From: Ruegeria marina
GTDB lineage: Bacteria; Pseudomonadota; Alphaproteobacteria; Rhodobacterales; Rhodobacteraceae
Assembly: GCF_900101475.1 (NCBI RefSeq)
Contig: NZ_FMZV01000013.1
Span: forward strand, 86,352 to 150,351
DNA: 64,000 nucleotides
Direction: 5' to 3'
In this document: in pieces, positions 1-9,441 of the stretch
Layout of the letters: each line of letters opens with the position of its first letter
How positions within the stretch are numbered: the stretch's first letter is position 1
Program-made: the position numbers and the translations under genes
Notes under the pieces: generated by a model
The model's database searches: none
What the model saw: the letters and a program-made list of their open reading frames with translations, nothing else
What the model was told of the DNA's origin: nothing

Positions 1-70
1 CCGGTTCAGCGTGGCGGCCCTATGCGCTGCTGTCGCGCCGGGAACCGGAAAATCGGTTCGAGAAGGGTCA

Positions 71-106
71 CAAAGGAAAAGGGCCGCCCGGGTATGGACG
101 GCCCTT
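71..106 (-). terminator. Rho-independent terminator of the ctpA unit
   Basis: An 8-bp perfect stem (AAGGGCCG / CGGCCCTT, 79-86 with 99-106) lies 22 bases past the ctpA stop codon. Read on the minus strand it is followed by TTTTCCTTT. This fits an intrinsic terminator ending the gpmI-envC-ctpA transcript. Confidence 0.7.
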
Positions 107-127
107 GGCTGTTTCGAAGCCCGGAGT

Positions 128-1459
128 CTATTTCCCGGGGGTAAAGGCTGACAGCCCCTTGAGAATGTCAATGGCATAGGCCAACTGGTAGTCTTCCTGC
201 CGCAGTTCGGCCGCGGCTTCGGCCTTGGCGCGGTCCTCTTCGATCTGGCGGATTTCATCCTCGCTCAGGCTGTCGTTGTTCAGGCGACCGCGCAGATCTG
301 CCTCGGAGCGGGTGAGCGGGCTTGTCGCTTCCTCTTCGCCCTCAGTACGGCGGCGCGGTTGCTCGACCACGATGTCGGGGCTGACGCCCAGATTCTGGAT
401 CGAGCGGCCCGAGGGGGTGTAATAGCGGGCAGTGGTCAGGCGCATCGCGCCTTCGCCACGCAGCGGCATCACCGTTTGCACCGACCCCTTGCCGAAACTC
501 TTGGTCCCGACAACGATGGCCCGGCGATGATCCTGCAACGCGCCCGCCACGATTTCCGAGGCAGAGGCCGAACCGCCGTTGATCAATACGACCACCGGCT
601 TGCCCTGTGCCAGGTCGCCTTCGGTCGCGTTGAACCGCTCCCCGTCTTCCGCGTTGCGGCCCCGGGTGGATACGATCTCGCCACTGTCGAGGAACGCATC
701 CGAAACCTTGATGGCCTGGGTCAGAAGGCCACCGGGATTGTTGCGGAGATCCAGCACGATACCGTTGATCTTGTCGATGCCGCCGACTTCTTCGATCTGT
801 TTTTTCAAACCCTCTTCGAGGTTCACGTAGGTCTGGTCGTTGAACGTGGTCACACGCAGCACGACCGAGGTCCCTTCGATCCGCGCGCGCGCAGCTGTCA
901 GCTTTATCGTGTCGCGAATGATCGAGACGTCGAACGGCTCGTCCTCGCCCTCACGAACCACGGTGATCACGATCTCGGATCCGACCGGGCCGCGCATCAG
1001 TTCGACAGCCTTGTCCAGAGTCAGGCCCAGCACGCTTTCCCCGTCGACATGGGTGATGAAATCGCCCGACTCGATCCCCGCCTCGTCAGCCGGTGTTCCG
1101 TCGATGGGCGAAACCACCTTGACGAAGCCTTCTTCCTGGGTGACCTCGATCCCGAGACCGCCGAACTCGCCCCGGGTCTGCACGCGCATTTGCGCCGCGT
1201 CATCGGGCGAGAGATAGCTGGAATGAGGGTCGAGCGAAGTGAGCATGCCGTCGATGGCCGCCTCGATAAGTTCGCTCGCATCGACTTCTTCGACATATTG
1301 CGCGCGGATACGCTCGAAAATGTCGCCGAACAGGTCGAGCTGTTCGTAGACGTTGGTATTCGCTTTTGCCTCCTGCGCAACCAGCGGGCCGGCCACTTGC
1401 GTCGTTGCAATGATACCCGCCAGGGTCCCGGCCAGACCGGCCACAACGAATCTTTTCAT
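128..1459 (-). CDS. ctpA: C-terminal processing protease CtpA (peptidase S41)
   Basis: Periplasmic serine endopeptidase of the Prc/CtpA family, which trims or degrades envelope proteins from their C-termini and in other proteobacteria controls peptidoglycan hydrolases. The 443-residue protein starts with an uncleaved anchor or signal peptide (residues 1-29). An S41 N-terminal helical part follows, then a PDZ domain (about 95-180) and the protease core. The catalytic pair is visible as Ser299 in GGSASASE and Lys324 in SFGKGSVQT, 25 residues apart as the family requires. It follows the EnvC-type gene by 6 bases and is the last gene of a gpmI-envC-ctpA operon. That places a protease next to a murein-hydrolase activator, consistent with a shared role in wall remodelling. 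Confidence 0.95.
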   Translation of the reverse strand: MKRFVVAGLAGTLAGIIATTQVAGPLVAQEAKANTNVYEQLDLFGDIFERIRAQYVEEVDASELIEAAIDGMLTSLDPHSSYLSPDDAAQMRVQTRGEFGGLGIEVTQEEGFVKVVSPIDGTPADEAGIESGDFITHVDGESVLGLTLDKAVELMRGPVGSEIVITVVREGEDEPFDVSIIRDTIKLTAARARIEGTSVVLRVTTFNDQTYVNLEEGLKKQIEEVGGIDKINGIVLDLRNNPGGLLTQAIKVSDAFLDSGEIVSTRGRNAEDGERFNATEGDLAQGKPVVVLINGGSASASEIVAGALQDHRRAIVVGTKSFGKGSVQTVMPLRGEGAMRLTTARYYTPSGRSIQNLGVSPDIVVEQPRRRTEGEEEATSPLTRSEADLRGRLNNDSLSEDEIRQIEEDRAKAEAAAELRQEDYQLAYAIDILKGLSAFTPGK

Positions 1460-1465
1460 GCTCGT

Positions 1466-2602
1466 CTATCCATCCTTGTCGGTTCGGAACCACGTTTCCG
1501 GGTCCACAGGGCGGTCGCCCTCTCTGATCTCTATATAGAGCGTTTCTGACCTCTCAGTACCAGAGCCATCACCGCTTGTTGACAGAATTGCGCCGATTTC
1601 CTGGTTTGCCCCCCCCATCAGGCCAACCGGAGAGCCTGCCGGGATGACCTCACCTGTTTTGCCATACACCTCTTGCAGGCCCGAGAGCACGAACAGCAGG
1701 TCGGCTTGCGGCTCGAGGATCACCACATTGCCAAGGTCCAGCAACGGACCACGGTATCGGATTGTGGCAGCGGTCGGAGAGGACACGAGCGCGCGTGGCC
1801 TCGTGGCGATAAGGATACCGGCACGTGTCACGCCCGCAGCATCGGCTTGCCCGGCCCGGCGCAGCAAAACGCCCTGAACCGGCAAGGGCAACTCTCCCTT
1901 GAGGCTGCTGATGTTGGCTGCCGTCTCGGAGATCTCGCCCTCGGCGATCTCGGAAAGGCCGCTGGCAAAGCCATCCAGTGTTTCGGTCGAGGAGACGAGA
2001 ATCGCGGTGCGCACCGGATCCTCGGTAAAGCGACGTGGGAGGTCGGTGCGGTCGGCGATCGCCTGGCTCAGATCGGCGCGGGCTTGCTGGATGCCGGTCA
2101 GTCCCTGTTGCAGGGTTTCCGCTGCGTTCTGCTGTAACGCCCGCAGCCTGCGCACCTCGTCCAGGTCGCGGGCAAGCCGGTCGACCTGCGCCTTCAGTTC
2201 CGGAGTGACTTCCGCCAGCATCATGCCCGATCGCGCCGCGCCAAGCGGGCCCGAGGGATGCAGCAGCAGGACAGGCGGTGGCGAGGTCTCGATGGTTTGC
2301 AGGACGCCCAGCAGTTGCGACACCTCGTCTTCGCGCGCCTTGAGTCGCGCCGCGATCTCGCCCTCGCGAGCGCTTGCGCGGCGCAGCCCGTCGCGCATGG
2401 CGGCAAGCCCTGCCTCGAAGGCGTGCACAGTGTCCGAAAGGGCCCGGACCCGATCGCGGGCGCTTTCGGCCTCGGAAAGGGCGATGGATGCGTCTTCGAG
2501 CATCTGCGCCGCCGCACGTGCCGCCTCGGCCGGGTCGGTCTCGGCGCTTGCCGCACCCGTCCAGAGGCCAAGGATCAGGAACAGGGCGGCGCGGAGGATC
2601 AT
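1466..2602 (-). CDS. EnvC-type murein hydrolase activator (degenerate LytM/M23)
   Basis: Periplasmic coiled-coil protein with a C-terminal LytM domain. A signal peptide (residues 1-20, ending GAASA) precedes about 170 residues of Ala/Glu/Arg-rich coiled coil and a long linker. The last 110 residues are an M23 fold. The metal-binding His residues are missing: where active M23 enzymes have YAHL this has FVLSGL, and where they have LHFEIR this has LYIEIR. Loss of zinc ligands is the hallmark of EnvC/NlpD-type activators, which switch on N-acetylmuramoyl-L-alanine amidases at the division site, so I infer that role. The start codon overlaps the gpmI stop by 4 bases (ATGA), indicating translational coupling. 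Confidence 0.85.
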   Translation of the reverse strand: MILRAALFLILGLWTGAASAETDPAEAARAAAQMLEDASIALSEAESARDRVRALSDTVHAFEAGLAAMRDGLRRASAREGEIAARLKAREDEVSQLLGVLQTIETSPPPVLLLHPSGPLGAARSGMMLAEVTPELKAQVDRLARDLDEVRRLRALQQNAAETLQQGLTGIQQARADLSQAIADRTDLPRRFTEDPVRTAILVSSTETLDGFASGLSEIAEGEISETAANISSLKGELPLPVQGVLLRRAGQADAAGVTRAGILIATRPRALVSSPTAATIRYRGPLLDLGNVVILEPQADLLFVLSGLQEVYGKTGEVIPAGSPVGLMGGANQEIGAILSTSGDGSGTERSETLYIEIREGDRPVDPETWFRTDKDG

Positions 2603-4116
2603 GAAAGCAGGCTCTTTCCGGTCATCTCGGGCGGTATCGGCAGTCCCATCAGCGCCAGCACGGTCGGCGCAAGATCACTGAGCCGGCCATCGTGCAAGCT
2701 GGCGCCTTCCGGTCCACCGACCAGAGCAACCGGCACCGGGTTCAGCGTGTGCGCGGTGTGCGGCCCGCCCGTGACGGGGTCCACCATCATCTCGCAATTT
2801 CCGTGATCGGCGGTGACGATCATCGCGCCGCCCGCCTTTTCCAGCGCGGAGATGACGCGGGCCAAACCCTGATCTACCGCTTCGCAAGCCTTGATCGCGG
2901 CTTTCAGATCACCGCTATGCCCCACCATGTCGGGGTTGGCATAGTTCGTCACGATCAGGTCGTAACCCGCGGCGATCGCCTCGACGAACTTGTCGGTCAC
3001 CTCTGGCGCGCTCATCTCGGGTTGCAGGTCATAGGTCGCCACCTTGGGCGATTTCGGCATGAACCGGTCTTCGCCCGGTTCGGGGTCTTCCTTGCCGCCA
3101 TTCAGGAAAAAGGTGACATGCGGATACTTCTCGGTCTCGGCCAGCCGAAACTGGCGCAGCCCGTGCCTGGCGACCCATTCGCCCAGCGTGTTGACGATCT
3201 CGCGCTTGGGAAAGACCGTGGTCATATAGGCATTATGGCCTTCGGAATATTCCACCATGCCCATCAGGGCGGCCAGCGCGGGCCGGGGGCCGGTGTCGAA
3301 ATCGGCAAAACCGGGTTCGCCGATGGCGCGCAGGATCTCGCGCGCCCGGTCAGCGCGGAAGTTCAGGCAGAAGAAACTGTCGCCGTCCCTGACGCCCTGA
3401 TATCCCTCCAGAACCGTCGCGGAAATGAACTCGTCGCTTTCCGACCGGTTATAGGCGTGGTCGATCGCCGAATGGGCGGTCGAGACCTCCCGTCCCCGCC
3501 CCTTGATCATCGCGTCATAGGCTTCCTGCACCCTTTCCCAGCGGTTGTCGCGGTCCATGGCAAAGTAGCGCCCGGTCACGGTGACGATGCGGGCGCCTTC
3601 GGGCAGGCGGTCCTCAAGCTCGGCAACATAGCCGTAGGCCGATTTCGGCGCGACGTCGCGCCCGTCGGTAATGGCGTGCAGCGCAACCGGTACGCCAGCG
3701 TTGGTGATCGCCTGCGCAGCGGCGACGATATGGTTCAGGTGGCCGTGTACGCCGCCATCGGACACCAGCCCCATCAGATGTGCGGTCCCCCCGGAGGCCC
3801 TTGTTCTGGCAATGAAATCCAGCAGAGCAGCATTTCCGAAGAAAGACCCGTCCTCGATTGCGAGGTCGATCTGCCCAAGATCCATCGCCACCACCCGTCC
3901 GGCGCCAATATTGGTGTGGCCAACCTCGGAATTGCCCATCTGCCCGCTGGGCAAACCAACGTCGGGGCCGTGGGTGATCAGCCTGGCATGCGGTCCCTTG
4001 CTCATGATCGCGTCGAATGTCGGCGTATGCGCCAGATAGGGTGCGTTCGACTGCGTGTTGTCGGACAGTCCCCAGCCATCGAGAATGCACAGCACAACAG
4101 GTTTGGGGGCGGTCAT
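2599..4116 (-). CDS. gpmI: 2,3-bisphosphoglycerate-independent phosphoglycerate mutase
   Basis: Cytosolic dimanganese enzyme that interconverts 3- and 2-phosphoglycerate in glycolysis and gluconeogenesis. The product is 505 residues, the usual length. The N-terminal metal motif LCILDGWG (residues 9-16) and the phospho-Ser motif GQMGNSEVGHTNIGAGR, with Ser63 as nucleophile, are intact, as is the C-terminal TADHGN metal site. The reading frame is open 48 codons further upstream, but the ATG at 4116 begins the family-typical MTAPKPVVLC and has a GGAG ribosome-binding site 7 bases away, so I chose it. First gene of the gpmI-envC-ctpA operon. Confidence 0.96.
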   Translation of the reverse strand: MTAPKPVVLCILDGWGLSDNTQSNAPYLAHTPTFDAIMSKGPHARLITHGPDVGLPSGQMGNSEVGHTNIGAGRVVAMDLGQIDLAIEDGSFFGNAALLDFIARTRASGGTAHLMGLVSDGGVHGHLNHIVAAAQAITNAGVPVALHAITDGRDVAPKSAYGYVAELEDRLPEGARIVTVTGRYFAMDRDNRWERVQEAYDAMIKGRGREVSTAHSAIDHAYNRSESDEFISATVLEGYQGVRDGDSFFCLNFRADRAREILRAIGEPGFADFDTGPRPALAALMGMVEYSEGHNAYMTTVFPKREIVNTLGEWVARHGLRQFRLAETEKYPHVTFFLNGGKEDPEPGEDRFMPKSPKVATYDLQPEMSAPEVTDKFVEAIAAGYDLIVTNYANPDMVGHSGDLKAAIKACEAVDQGLARVISALEKAGGAMIVTADHGNCEMMVDPVTGGPHTAHTLNPVPVALVGGPEGASLHDGRLSDLAPTVLALMGLPIPPEMTGKSLLS

Positions 4117-4371
4117 GATCGGTCTCCGGTAACTGCTCTGGCGGTCTTCTACCCTGTGCCCGCACGGGGGTGAACCTGCTTTTTGTACCGGCAGCGTGGG
4201 TTTCTCCATGTTGCGAAACGACAGCGGGAGACTTTCCCGACACTCTTGTCGACGTGCCACTGTTCGCCCAAGGTGTCACGTTTCCGGTCGGACGACGCGG
4301 TTATGAATGCCGCGAACCCAAGCAGGGTTGCGCTGAAGTCGTGCGAGAACGTTCGAAAAGGCGGATTGATC

Positions 4372-4447
<76 letters not shown>

Positions 4448-4583
4448 GATCCGGTCAGCAACCATGCTGGCGCTGCGGTGTGCGTCGTTTAAGAGAGGCC
4501 GCAAGCGAGTGCAAGCCAAAAATATGTGCCACGGCGGAAAATCTTTGATCGGTCCCGGGCTGGCATGAACCGGTTTCGCAAAC

Positions 4584-4612
4584 GAAAAGGGCGGGTTCGA
4601 ACCCGCCCTTTC
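4584..4612 (-). terminator. Intrinsic terminator of the FYDLN gene
   Basis: Near-perfect palindrome AAAGGGCGGGTT / AACCCGCCCTTT (4586-4597 with 4600-4611), 20 bases after the stop of the minus-strand gene. It is followed on that strand by a short T run (TTTTCG). Confidence 0.7.
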
Positions 4613-4631
4613 CCTGTATCCTGATCCTGGA

Positions 4632-4952
4632 TTAGTCTTCGTCCGAGGACATGTCGGTGATGTCATCGAGCGAGACGTTATCCTCGTCATCGTCCTCGAG
4701 GATATCGTCTTCGATGTCCATGTCGACGCTGTCGTCATCATCATCGAGCACGATATCGTCGTCATCCACGTTCTGACGGGCCTTGCGCGATGCGGAATCT
4801 TCGGCGTCCGCCGCAATCATGCGGCCCTTGCCGAGATCCAGTTCGACGATCTCGCCCGTGTAGGGGCTGACGATCGGATCCTTGTTCAGGTCGTAAAAAC
4901 GCTTGCCGGTGGTCGGGCAGACGCGCTTTACACCCCATTCTTCCTTGGGCAT
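4632..4952 (-). CDS. TIGR02300 family protein (FYDLN acidic-tail protein)
   Basis: A 106-residue protein of a small alphaproteobacterial family with no established function. The first 50 residues are conserved: MPKEEWGVKRVCPTTGKRFYDLNKDPIVSPYTGE, which resembles a zinc-ribbon remnant with one visible Cys. The second half is an extremely acidic, low-complexity tail of Asp and Glu (residues about 60-106) that is surely disordered. The start at 4952 is the family start; the open frame extends 44 codons upstream into DNA antisense to the next gene's leader. A basic-partner chaperone or nucleic-acid-mimic role would fit the tail but is only a guess. Confidence 0.85.
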   Translation of the reverse strand: MPKEEWGVKRVCPTTGKRFYDLNKDPIVSPYTGEIVELDLGKGRMIAADAEDSASRKARQNVDDDDIVLDDDDDSVDMDIEDDILEDDDEDNVSLDDITDMSSDED

Positions 4953-5053
4953 GTGAAATCCCCTTGATATCTGGTGAGTCGCAAAGACGATTCCGGCCTC
5001 GTGCCACATGAGGTGGGGCGTGTCAAAGCCTTTACGCCAAGGGGAGCGCGCAT

Positions 5054-5734
5054 ATGGGGCAGCATCACATTCCGGGCACGCCACCGGTACCGCTGACGCT
5101 CAGGCGTTCCGCGCGGGCGCGCCGAATCAGCCTGCGGATTTCCCAACTGGACGGGCGGGTTACGTTGACCTTGCCACGCGGTGTGGCCGAGCACGAGGCG
5201 ATCGAATTCGCGCGCAGCAAGGAAGACTGGATACGCAGCCATCTTGCGGAACGGCCGCCGCGCAGCGTTCCGGTGGTGGGCGGCCTGATCCCCATCGAAG
5301 GGGTGCCGACGCGAATCGAGGCGGCTCCGGGTGCGCGCATCCTTTGGCAGACGGACGTGATCCGCGTGCCGGAGGCCGCGCTGACGGTCAGGCTGCATCG
5401 GTTTTTGCGCGAACTGGCGCGCGATCGGTTGGTCGCGGCCTGCGATTTCTACGCGGCAGAACTGGGGCGGCCATATGCCCGGATCAGCCTGCGTGATACC
5501 CGCTCGCGCTGGGGGTCGTGCACAGCCGATGGCGGGCTGATGTTCTCCTGGCGGCTGATCCTGGCGCCACCGTCGGTACTGCGTTATGTCGCCGCGCACG
5601 AAGTGGCGCATCTGGCCGAGATGAACCACTCAAGCCGGTTCTGGGCCGAGGTCGCGCGCATCCATGGTCCCTATGAGGCGCCCCGCAGATGGCTGCACGA
5701 CAATGGCGCCGAACTGCACAGCTACCGGTTCTAA
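5054..5734 (+). CDS. M48-like metal-dependent hydrolase (YgjP/DUF45 family)
   Basis: Predicted zinc metallopeptidase of the YgjP-type family. The 226-residue protein has no signal peptide and is probably cytosolic. The active site is visible near the C-terminus as HEVAH (His182, Glu183, His186) with the third ligand His192 in NHSSRFW. The family signature RSRWGSC lies at 150-156. The physiological substrate is unknown for the family; members are often found near DNA-modification genes, but no such genes are seen here. It is divergent from the FYDLN gene (gap about 100 bases). Confidence 0.85.
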   Translation: MGQHHIPGTPPVPLTLRRSARARRISLRISQLDGRVTLTLPRGVAEHEAIEFARSKEDWIRSHLAERPPRSVPVVGGLIPIEGVPTRIEAAPGARILWQTDVIRVPEAALTVRLHRFLRELARDRLVAACDFYAAELGRPYARISLRDTRSRWGSCTADGGLMFSWRLILAPPSVLRYVAAHEVAHLAEMNHSSRFWAEVARIHGPYEAPRRWLHDNGAELHSYRF

Positions 5735-5797
5735 GTCTGTTGGTCCGGGCAGGGCGACTTGTTAAGGTGACCTTGCGGAAGGACGGATGGAAATGCC

Positions 5798-7654
5798 ATG
5801 ACCGGACAGGAACAGCGGCGGCTGGCGGCCATCATGATGCTGGATGTCGCCGGGTTTACCCGCCTGATGGGCGAGGACGAGTCGGGCACTCTGGCCAGGA
5901 TTCTCGATGTGCGCCGCTCCCTTGTCGAACCGGCCTTGGCGAAACACGGCGGACGATTGGTCAAGTTGATGGGAGACGGCGCGCTGGTGGAATTTGCCAC
6001 CGTGACCGGTGCACTCGACTGTGCCAGCGACATCCAGGCCGGGATGGAGACGCATCCGCTGAAGGTGCGGATCGGCATCAATCTCGGAGAGATCATCGTC
6101 GAGGAGGGCGACATCTACGGCGACGGGGTGAACGTGGCCTCGCGGATCGAGGGCCTGGCCCGTCCAGGTGGCATAGCGGTGTCGCGCAGCGTGTACGAGC
6201 AGGCCCGGAGGCGGGGCGACTATCGGTTCGTCGATGGTGGCAGGCACAAGGTCAAGAACGTGGCCGAACCGGTCGCGGTCTATCACCTGTCTGTCGGAGA
6301 CCGGGGTGCGCAGGAAACCACCTTGCGCAGCCTTTTGCGCCGGCGTTTGGCGCCTCTCCTGGCCGCTGTCGTTCTGGTAGCCGCCGGTTTGTCCTATGCC
6401 TTTCTGGGGCGCGACCTCGGCATCGGCACAACCGAAATTGCAGCCATCGGCGTTCCGGTCACCGAGGACCGACCTTCCCTGGTGGTCCTGCCCTTCGCCA
6501 ACCTCTCGGGCGATCCCGAGCAGACCTATTTCAGCGACGGGATGACCGACAACCTGATCAACGACCTCAGCCAGATCGGTGGTCTCCTGGTCATCGCCCG
6601 CAACACCAGCTTCTCCTTCCGTGACCGGCAGGAGGCGATGGATGCCCGGACCGTGCACAAGGCGCTGGGGGTTCGCTATGTTGTCGAAGGCAGCGTGCAG
6701 CGCGCCGGCGATCACGTCCGCATCAATGCCAACCTGGTCGACGGGATGACGGGGTTCCAGCTGTGGGCCGGGCGGCTGGACCGCGAGTTCAGCGACCTGT
6801 TCGCGTTGCAGGACGAGGTCGCCTCGCAGATCATCGCCGCGTTGAAGATCGAATTGACGCAGGACCAGAAGCGCCGCTTGTCGAAGCGTTACACCGACAA
6901 TCTGGCAGCATATGACCTGTATCTGCGCGCCTGGGAGGAAATCTGGCGTTTCAACGATGAGTCGCGCCAGATCGCCCAGGGGTTCTTGTGGTCCGCCCTG
7001 GATATCGACCCCGATTTCGCGCTGGCCAAGGCGATCCTGGCCACGACATTCACCAATCGCACCGGCGTTTCGCTCACGACGAGCGCGGAGTCCCTGGAGA
7101 CCGCCTATCGGCTGGCGAGCCAAGCCGTGGCGACCGACCCTGAATTGCCCGCTGTTCATGCCTCTCTGGGATTGGTCCACATGTTCCGCAGGGAATACGA
7201 CAAGGCCGATGCGGCGTTCGCGCGTGCGGTCGAGCTTGATCCGAACTATGCCGATGGTTTCGGGATGCAGGCGTGGAACTGGCATTATGCGGGCGATCCC
7301 GAGCGCGCGCTGGCCGGGTTCGAATATGCGCTGCGTCTGAACCCGCGGGCACCGTTTCCCTATTTGAATGCCATTGCAGAGGTGCATTTCAGCCTTGGCA
7401 ATGTCGACGATGCGTTGGCGCAGAGTACCGAGGCGCTGAAAAGAAACCCCGAGGCACTGCGTCAGCGCCTCTTGCAAGGCGCGATCCTGGCCGAGATGGG
7501 CCGGACCGAGGATGCGGAATGGGAAGTGATGGAGGCGCTCGTGCTTCAGCCTGGAGTTACGCTCGCCAATCTGCCGGATATCTATCCCTATCGCGAAGGA
7601 GACACTCTCAAACGCCTTGAACAGGCGCTGCGCCTGGCTGGTCTGCCGGAGTGA
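5798..7654 (+). CDS. Class III adenylate/guanylate cyclase with TM, FlgO/TolB-like and TPR domains
   Basis: Membrane-anchored nucleotide cyclase of 618 residues. The N-terminal catalytic domain (about 8-165) is complete: metal-binding Asp16 (MMLDVAGF) and Asp60 (KLMGDG) and the transition-state motif NVASRI (112-117). One membrane segment (about 186-203) follows. Next is a domain beginning LPFANLSGDPEQTYFSDGMTD (about 228-350), common in proteobacterial cyclase-TPR proteins. The C-terminal half (about 370-610) is a set of TPR-like repeats. With the catalytic domain N-terminal to one membrane segment, cyclase and TPRs are on opposite sides of the membrane, so the TPR part may sense a periplasmic partner. 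Monocistronic. Confidence 0.9.
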   Translation: MTGQEQRRLAAIMMLDVAGFTRLMGEDESGTLARILDVRRSLVEPALAKHGGRLVKLMGDGALVEFATVTGALDCASDIQAGMETHPLKVRIGINLGEIIVEEGDIYGDGVNVASRIEGLARPGGIAVSRSVYEQARRRGDYRFVDGGRHKVKNVAEPVAVYHLSVGDRGAQETTLRSLLRRRLAPLLAAVVLVAAGLSYAFLGRDLGIGTTEIAAIGVPVTEDRPSLVVLPFANLSGDPEQTYFSDGMTDNLINDLSQIGGLLVIARNTSFSFRDRQEAMDARTVHKALGVRYVVEGSVQRAGDHVRINANLVDGMTGFQLWAGRLDREFSDLFALQDEVASQIIAALKIELTQDQKRRLSKRYTDNLAAYDLYLRAWEEIWRFNDESRQIAQGFLWSALDIDPDFALAKAILATTFTNRTGVSLTTSAESLETAYRLASQAVATDPELPAVHASLGLVHMFRREYDKADAAFARAVELDPNYADGFGMQAWNWHYAGDPERALAGFEYALRLNPRAPFPYLNAIAEVHFSLGNVDDALAQSTEALKRNPEALRQRLLQGAILAEMGRTEDAEWEVMEALVLQPGVTLANLPDIYPYREGDTLKRLEQALRLAGLPE

Positions 7655-7698
7655 ACGGTGTGGCTTGACGCTGCCGGCGGATGTGATCACATGGGAAT

Positions 7699-8352
7699 AT
7701 GCAGAGCCCGCGCCCGACCGATCAAACCATTACCGCCGCAGCCCATGACAGGGTTTATCGTGCCCTGCGCACCCGCATCATGCATGGCGAGATGTCGCCG
7801 GGTCAGGCGCTGACCCTGCGGGGGATCGGCAAGGAATTCGATGTTTCGATGACGCCCGCCCGCGAGGCGGTGCGCCGGCTGGTGGCCGAGGGCGCGTTGT
7901 TCCTGTCCAGCTCCGGGCGGGTATCGACGCCGGAACTGGGCAACGACCGGATCGAGGAACTGGCGGCGCTGCGCGCGCTGCTGGAAGTGGAACTGGCCAG
8001 CCGCGCCCTGCCGCGCGCCCATATGGCGCTGATCGACCGGCTTCAGACCATCAACACCTCGGTGGCCGAGATGGTGTCGAAGCGGGATGCGGTGGGATAT
8101 ATCCGCACCAATCTGGAGTTTCACCGCACGCTCTACCTGCGGGCACAGGCCCCGGCCATGCTGGCCATGGCCGAAACCGTCTGGCTGCAACTGGGGCCGA
8201 CGATGCGCGCGCTCTACGGTCGTCTGCGCCGCACCGATCCGCCGCAGTATCACAAGCTGATCATCGCGGCACTCAGGGCGGGGGACGAACCGGGCCTGCG
8301 ACTGGCGGTCCGGACCGACGTCACCCAGGGTCTGCGCCTGCTGGTGAGCTGA
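7699..8352 (+). CDS. GntR-family transcriptional regulator (FCD/FadR subgroup)
   Basis: A 217-residue DNA-binding regulator. The winged-helix domain (about 15-80) contains LRTRIMHGEMSPGQALTLRG and the recognition helix around VSMTPAREAVRRL. The C-terminal all-helical FCD domain (about 90-210) binds small carboxylic or amino-acid ligands in this subgroup, often through a metal. It sits 70 bases upstream of a three-gene ABC importer on the same strand and probably regulates it. Confidence 0.88.
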   Translation: MQSPRPTDQTITAAAHDRVYRALRTRIMHGEMSPGQALTLRGIGKEFDVSMTPAREAVRRLVAEGALFLSSSGRVSTPELGNDRIEELAALRALLEVELASRALPRAHMALIDRLQTINTSVAEMVSKRDAVGYIRTNLEFHRTLYLRAQAPAMLAMAETVWLQLGPTMRALYGRLRRTDPPQYHKLIIAALRAGDEPGLRLAVRTDVTQGLRLLVS

Positions 8353-8421
8353 TCACACGCGGTTGCGTGCGGCTTGGGCTTGGTCTTAAGGTGAGATCCA
8401 TATTCAACGGGGAGAGAGATC

Positions 8422-9435
8422 ATGAGCAACCTTTCGCGGCGCGGCGCGCTGGGACTGATCGGTGGCGCGGCCACCCTGCCGATGCTGGGTACGCCGGCTC
8501 TGGCCAATACCAAGATGACGGTCGGCGCATTGCGCTTCACCAGCCATGCCGCCTCTTTCGTGGCCTTCGAGCGCGGTTATTTCACCGAAGAGGGGCTGGA
8601 CGTCGAATTCAAGTTCTTCGAGGCGGCGCAACCGATGGCGGTGGCAATCGCCAGCGGCGATGCAGATTACGCGGTGACTGCGATCACCGGCGGCCTGATC
8701 AGCCTGGCGGAAAAGGGCGCGGCCAAGGTGATCGGCGGCGCGCTGAGCGAGGAAAAGGGCATCGACGGTCAGATGATCCTGGCCTCGAACGCGGCCTATG
8801 ACGCGGGCCTGACCAGCGCCGCCGCGCTGGATGGGCGCAGCTTTGCGGTGACGCAGCCGGGTTCGTCCTTTCACTACATGGGGGCCAAGATCGCGGAGGC
8901 CGAGAGCGCTTCGGTCAAGTTCACGCCGCTGCAAAAGGTGGGTGCGATCATAGGGGCGATGAAGTCGGGACAGGTCGATGCCTGGACGATCGTGCCCCAT
9001 ATCGGCAAGGCGCTGGCCGGTGGCGGCGCGGTCAAGCATATCGGCATGGTCGCGGACTACCTGCCCGATTACCAGGTGACGACCGTCTTTACCTCGGCTG
9101 CCAATGCCTCCGGCGAACGGGCGCAGACCGAGGCGTTCCTGCGCGCCTTCTCGCGCGGGGCCGAGGATTTCAACGCAGCCCTGGTGGACAAGACCGCCGG
9201 TGAAGAGGCCGCGACCGAAATGGTCAAGCTGCTGCACGGTTATGTCTATCCCGACCAGCCCTTCGAGAAGGCCGAGAAGTCGATCCGCAATGGCGCGATG
9301 CGACTGAACAAGGATTCGGCCCTGAACATGGGCTCGGTTCAGGACCAGCTGGGCTGGTTCCAGTCCGAAGGGCTGGTCAAGGACAGCATCACGACCGAGG
9401 TGCTGGTCGATTCCTCCTACGCGCCGATGATCTGA
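8422..9435 (+). CDS. ABC transporter substrate-binding protein (NMT1/THI5-like)
   Basis: Periplasmic solute receptor of 337 residues in the nitrate/sulfonate/thiamine-precursor family. The N-terminus carries a twin-arginine-type signal (SRRGALG, hydrophobic stretch, cleavage after ALA near residue 28), suggesting export in folded form. The mature part begins with TVGALRFTSHAASFVAFERG and contains the family core FEAAQPMAVAIASGDADYAV. The substrate cannot be read from sequence; sulfonates, pyrimidine precursors or aromatic acids are all possible. The ATPase gene starts 6 bases downstream. Confidence 0.88.
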   Translation: MSNLSRRGALGLIGGAATLPMLGTPALANTKMTVGALRFTSHAASFVAFERGYFTEEGLDVEFKFFEAAQPMAVAIASGDADYAVTAITGGLISLAEKGAAKVIGGALSEEKGIDGQMILASNAAYDAGLTSAAALDGRSFAVTQPGSSFHYMGAKIAEAESASVKFTPLQKVGAIIGAMKSGQVDAWTIVPHIGKALAGGGAVKHIGMVADYLPDYQVTTVFTSAANASGERAQTEAFLRAFSRGAEDFNAALVDKTAGEEAATEMVKLLHGYVYPDQPFEKAEKSIRNGAMRLNKDSALNMGSVQDQLGWFQSEGLVKDSITTEVLVDSSYAPMI

Positions 9436-9441
9436 CGGCGC

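Noticed and set aside
5762..7690. 642-codon frame antisense to the cyclase gene
   Set aside because: Composition of a GC-rich reverse-complement shadow; the plus-strand cyclase has all catalytic motifs.
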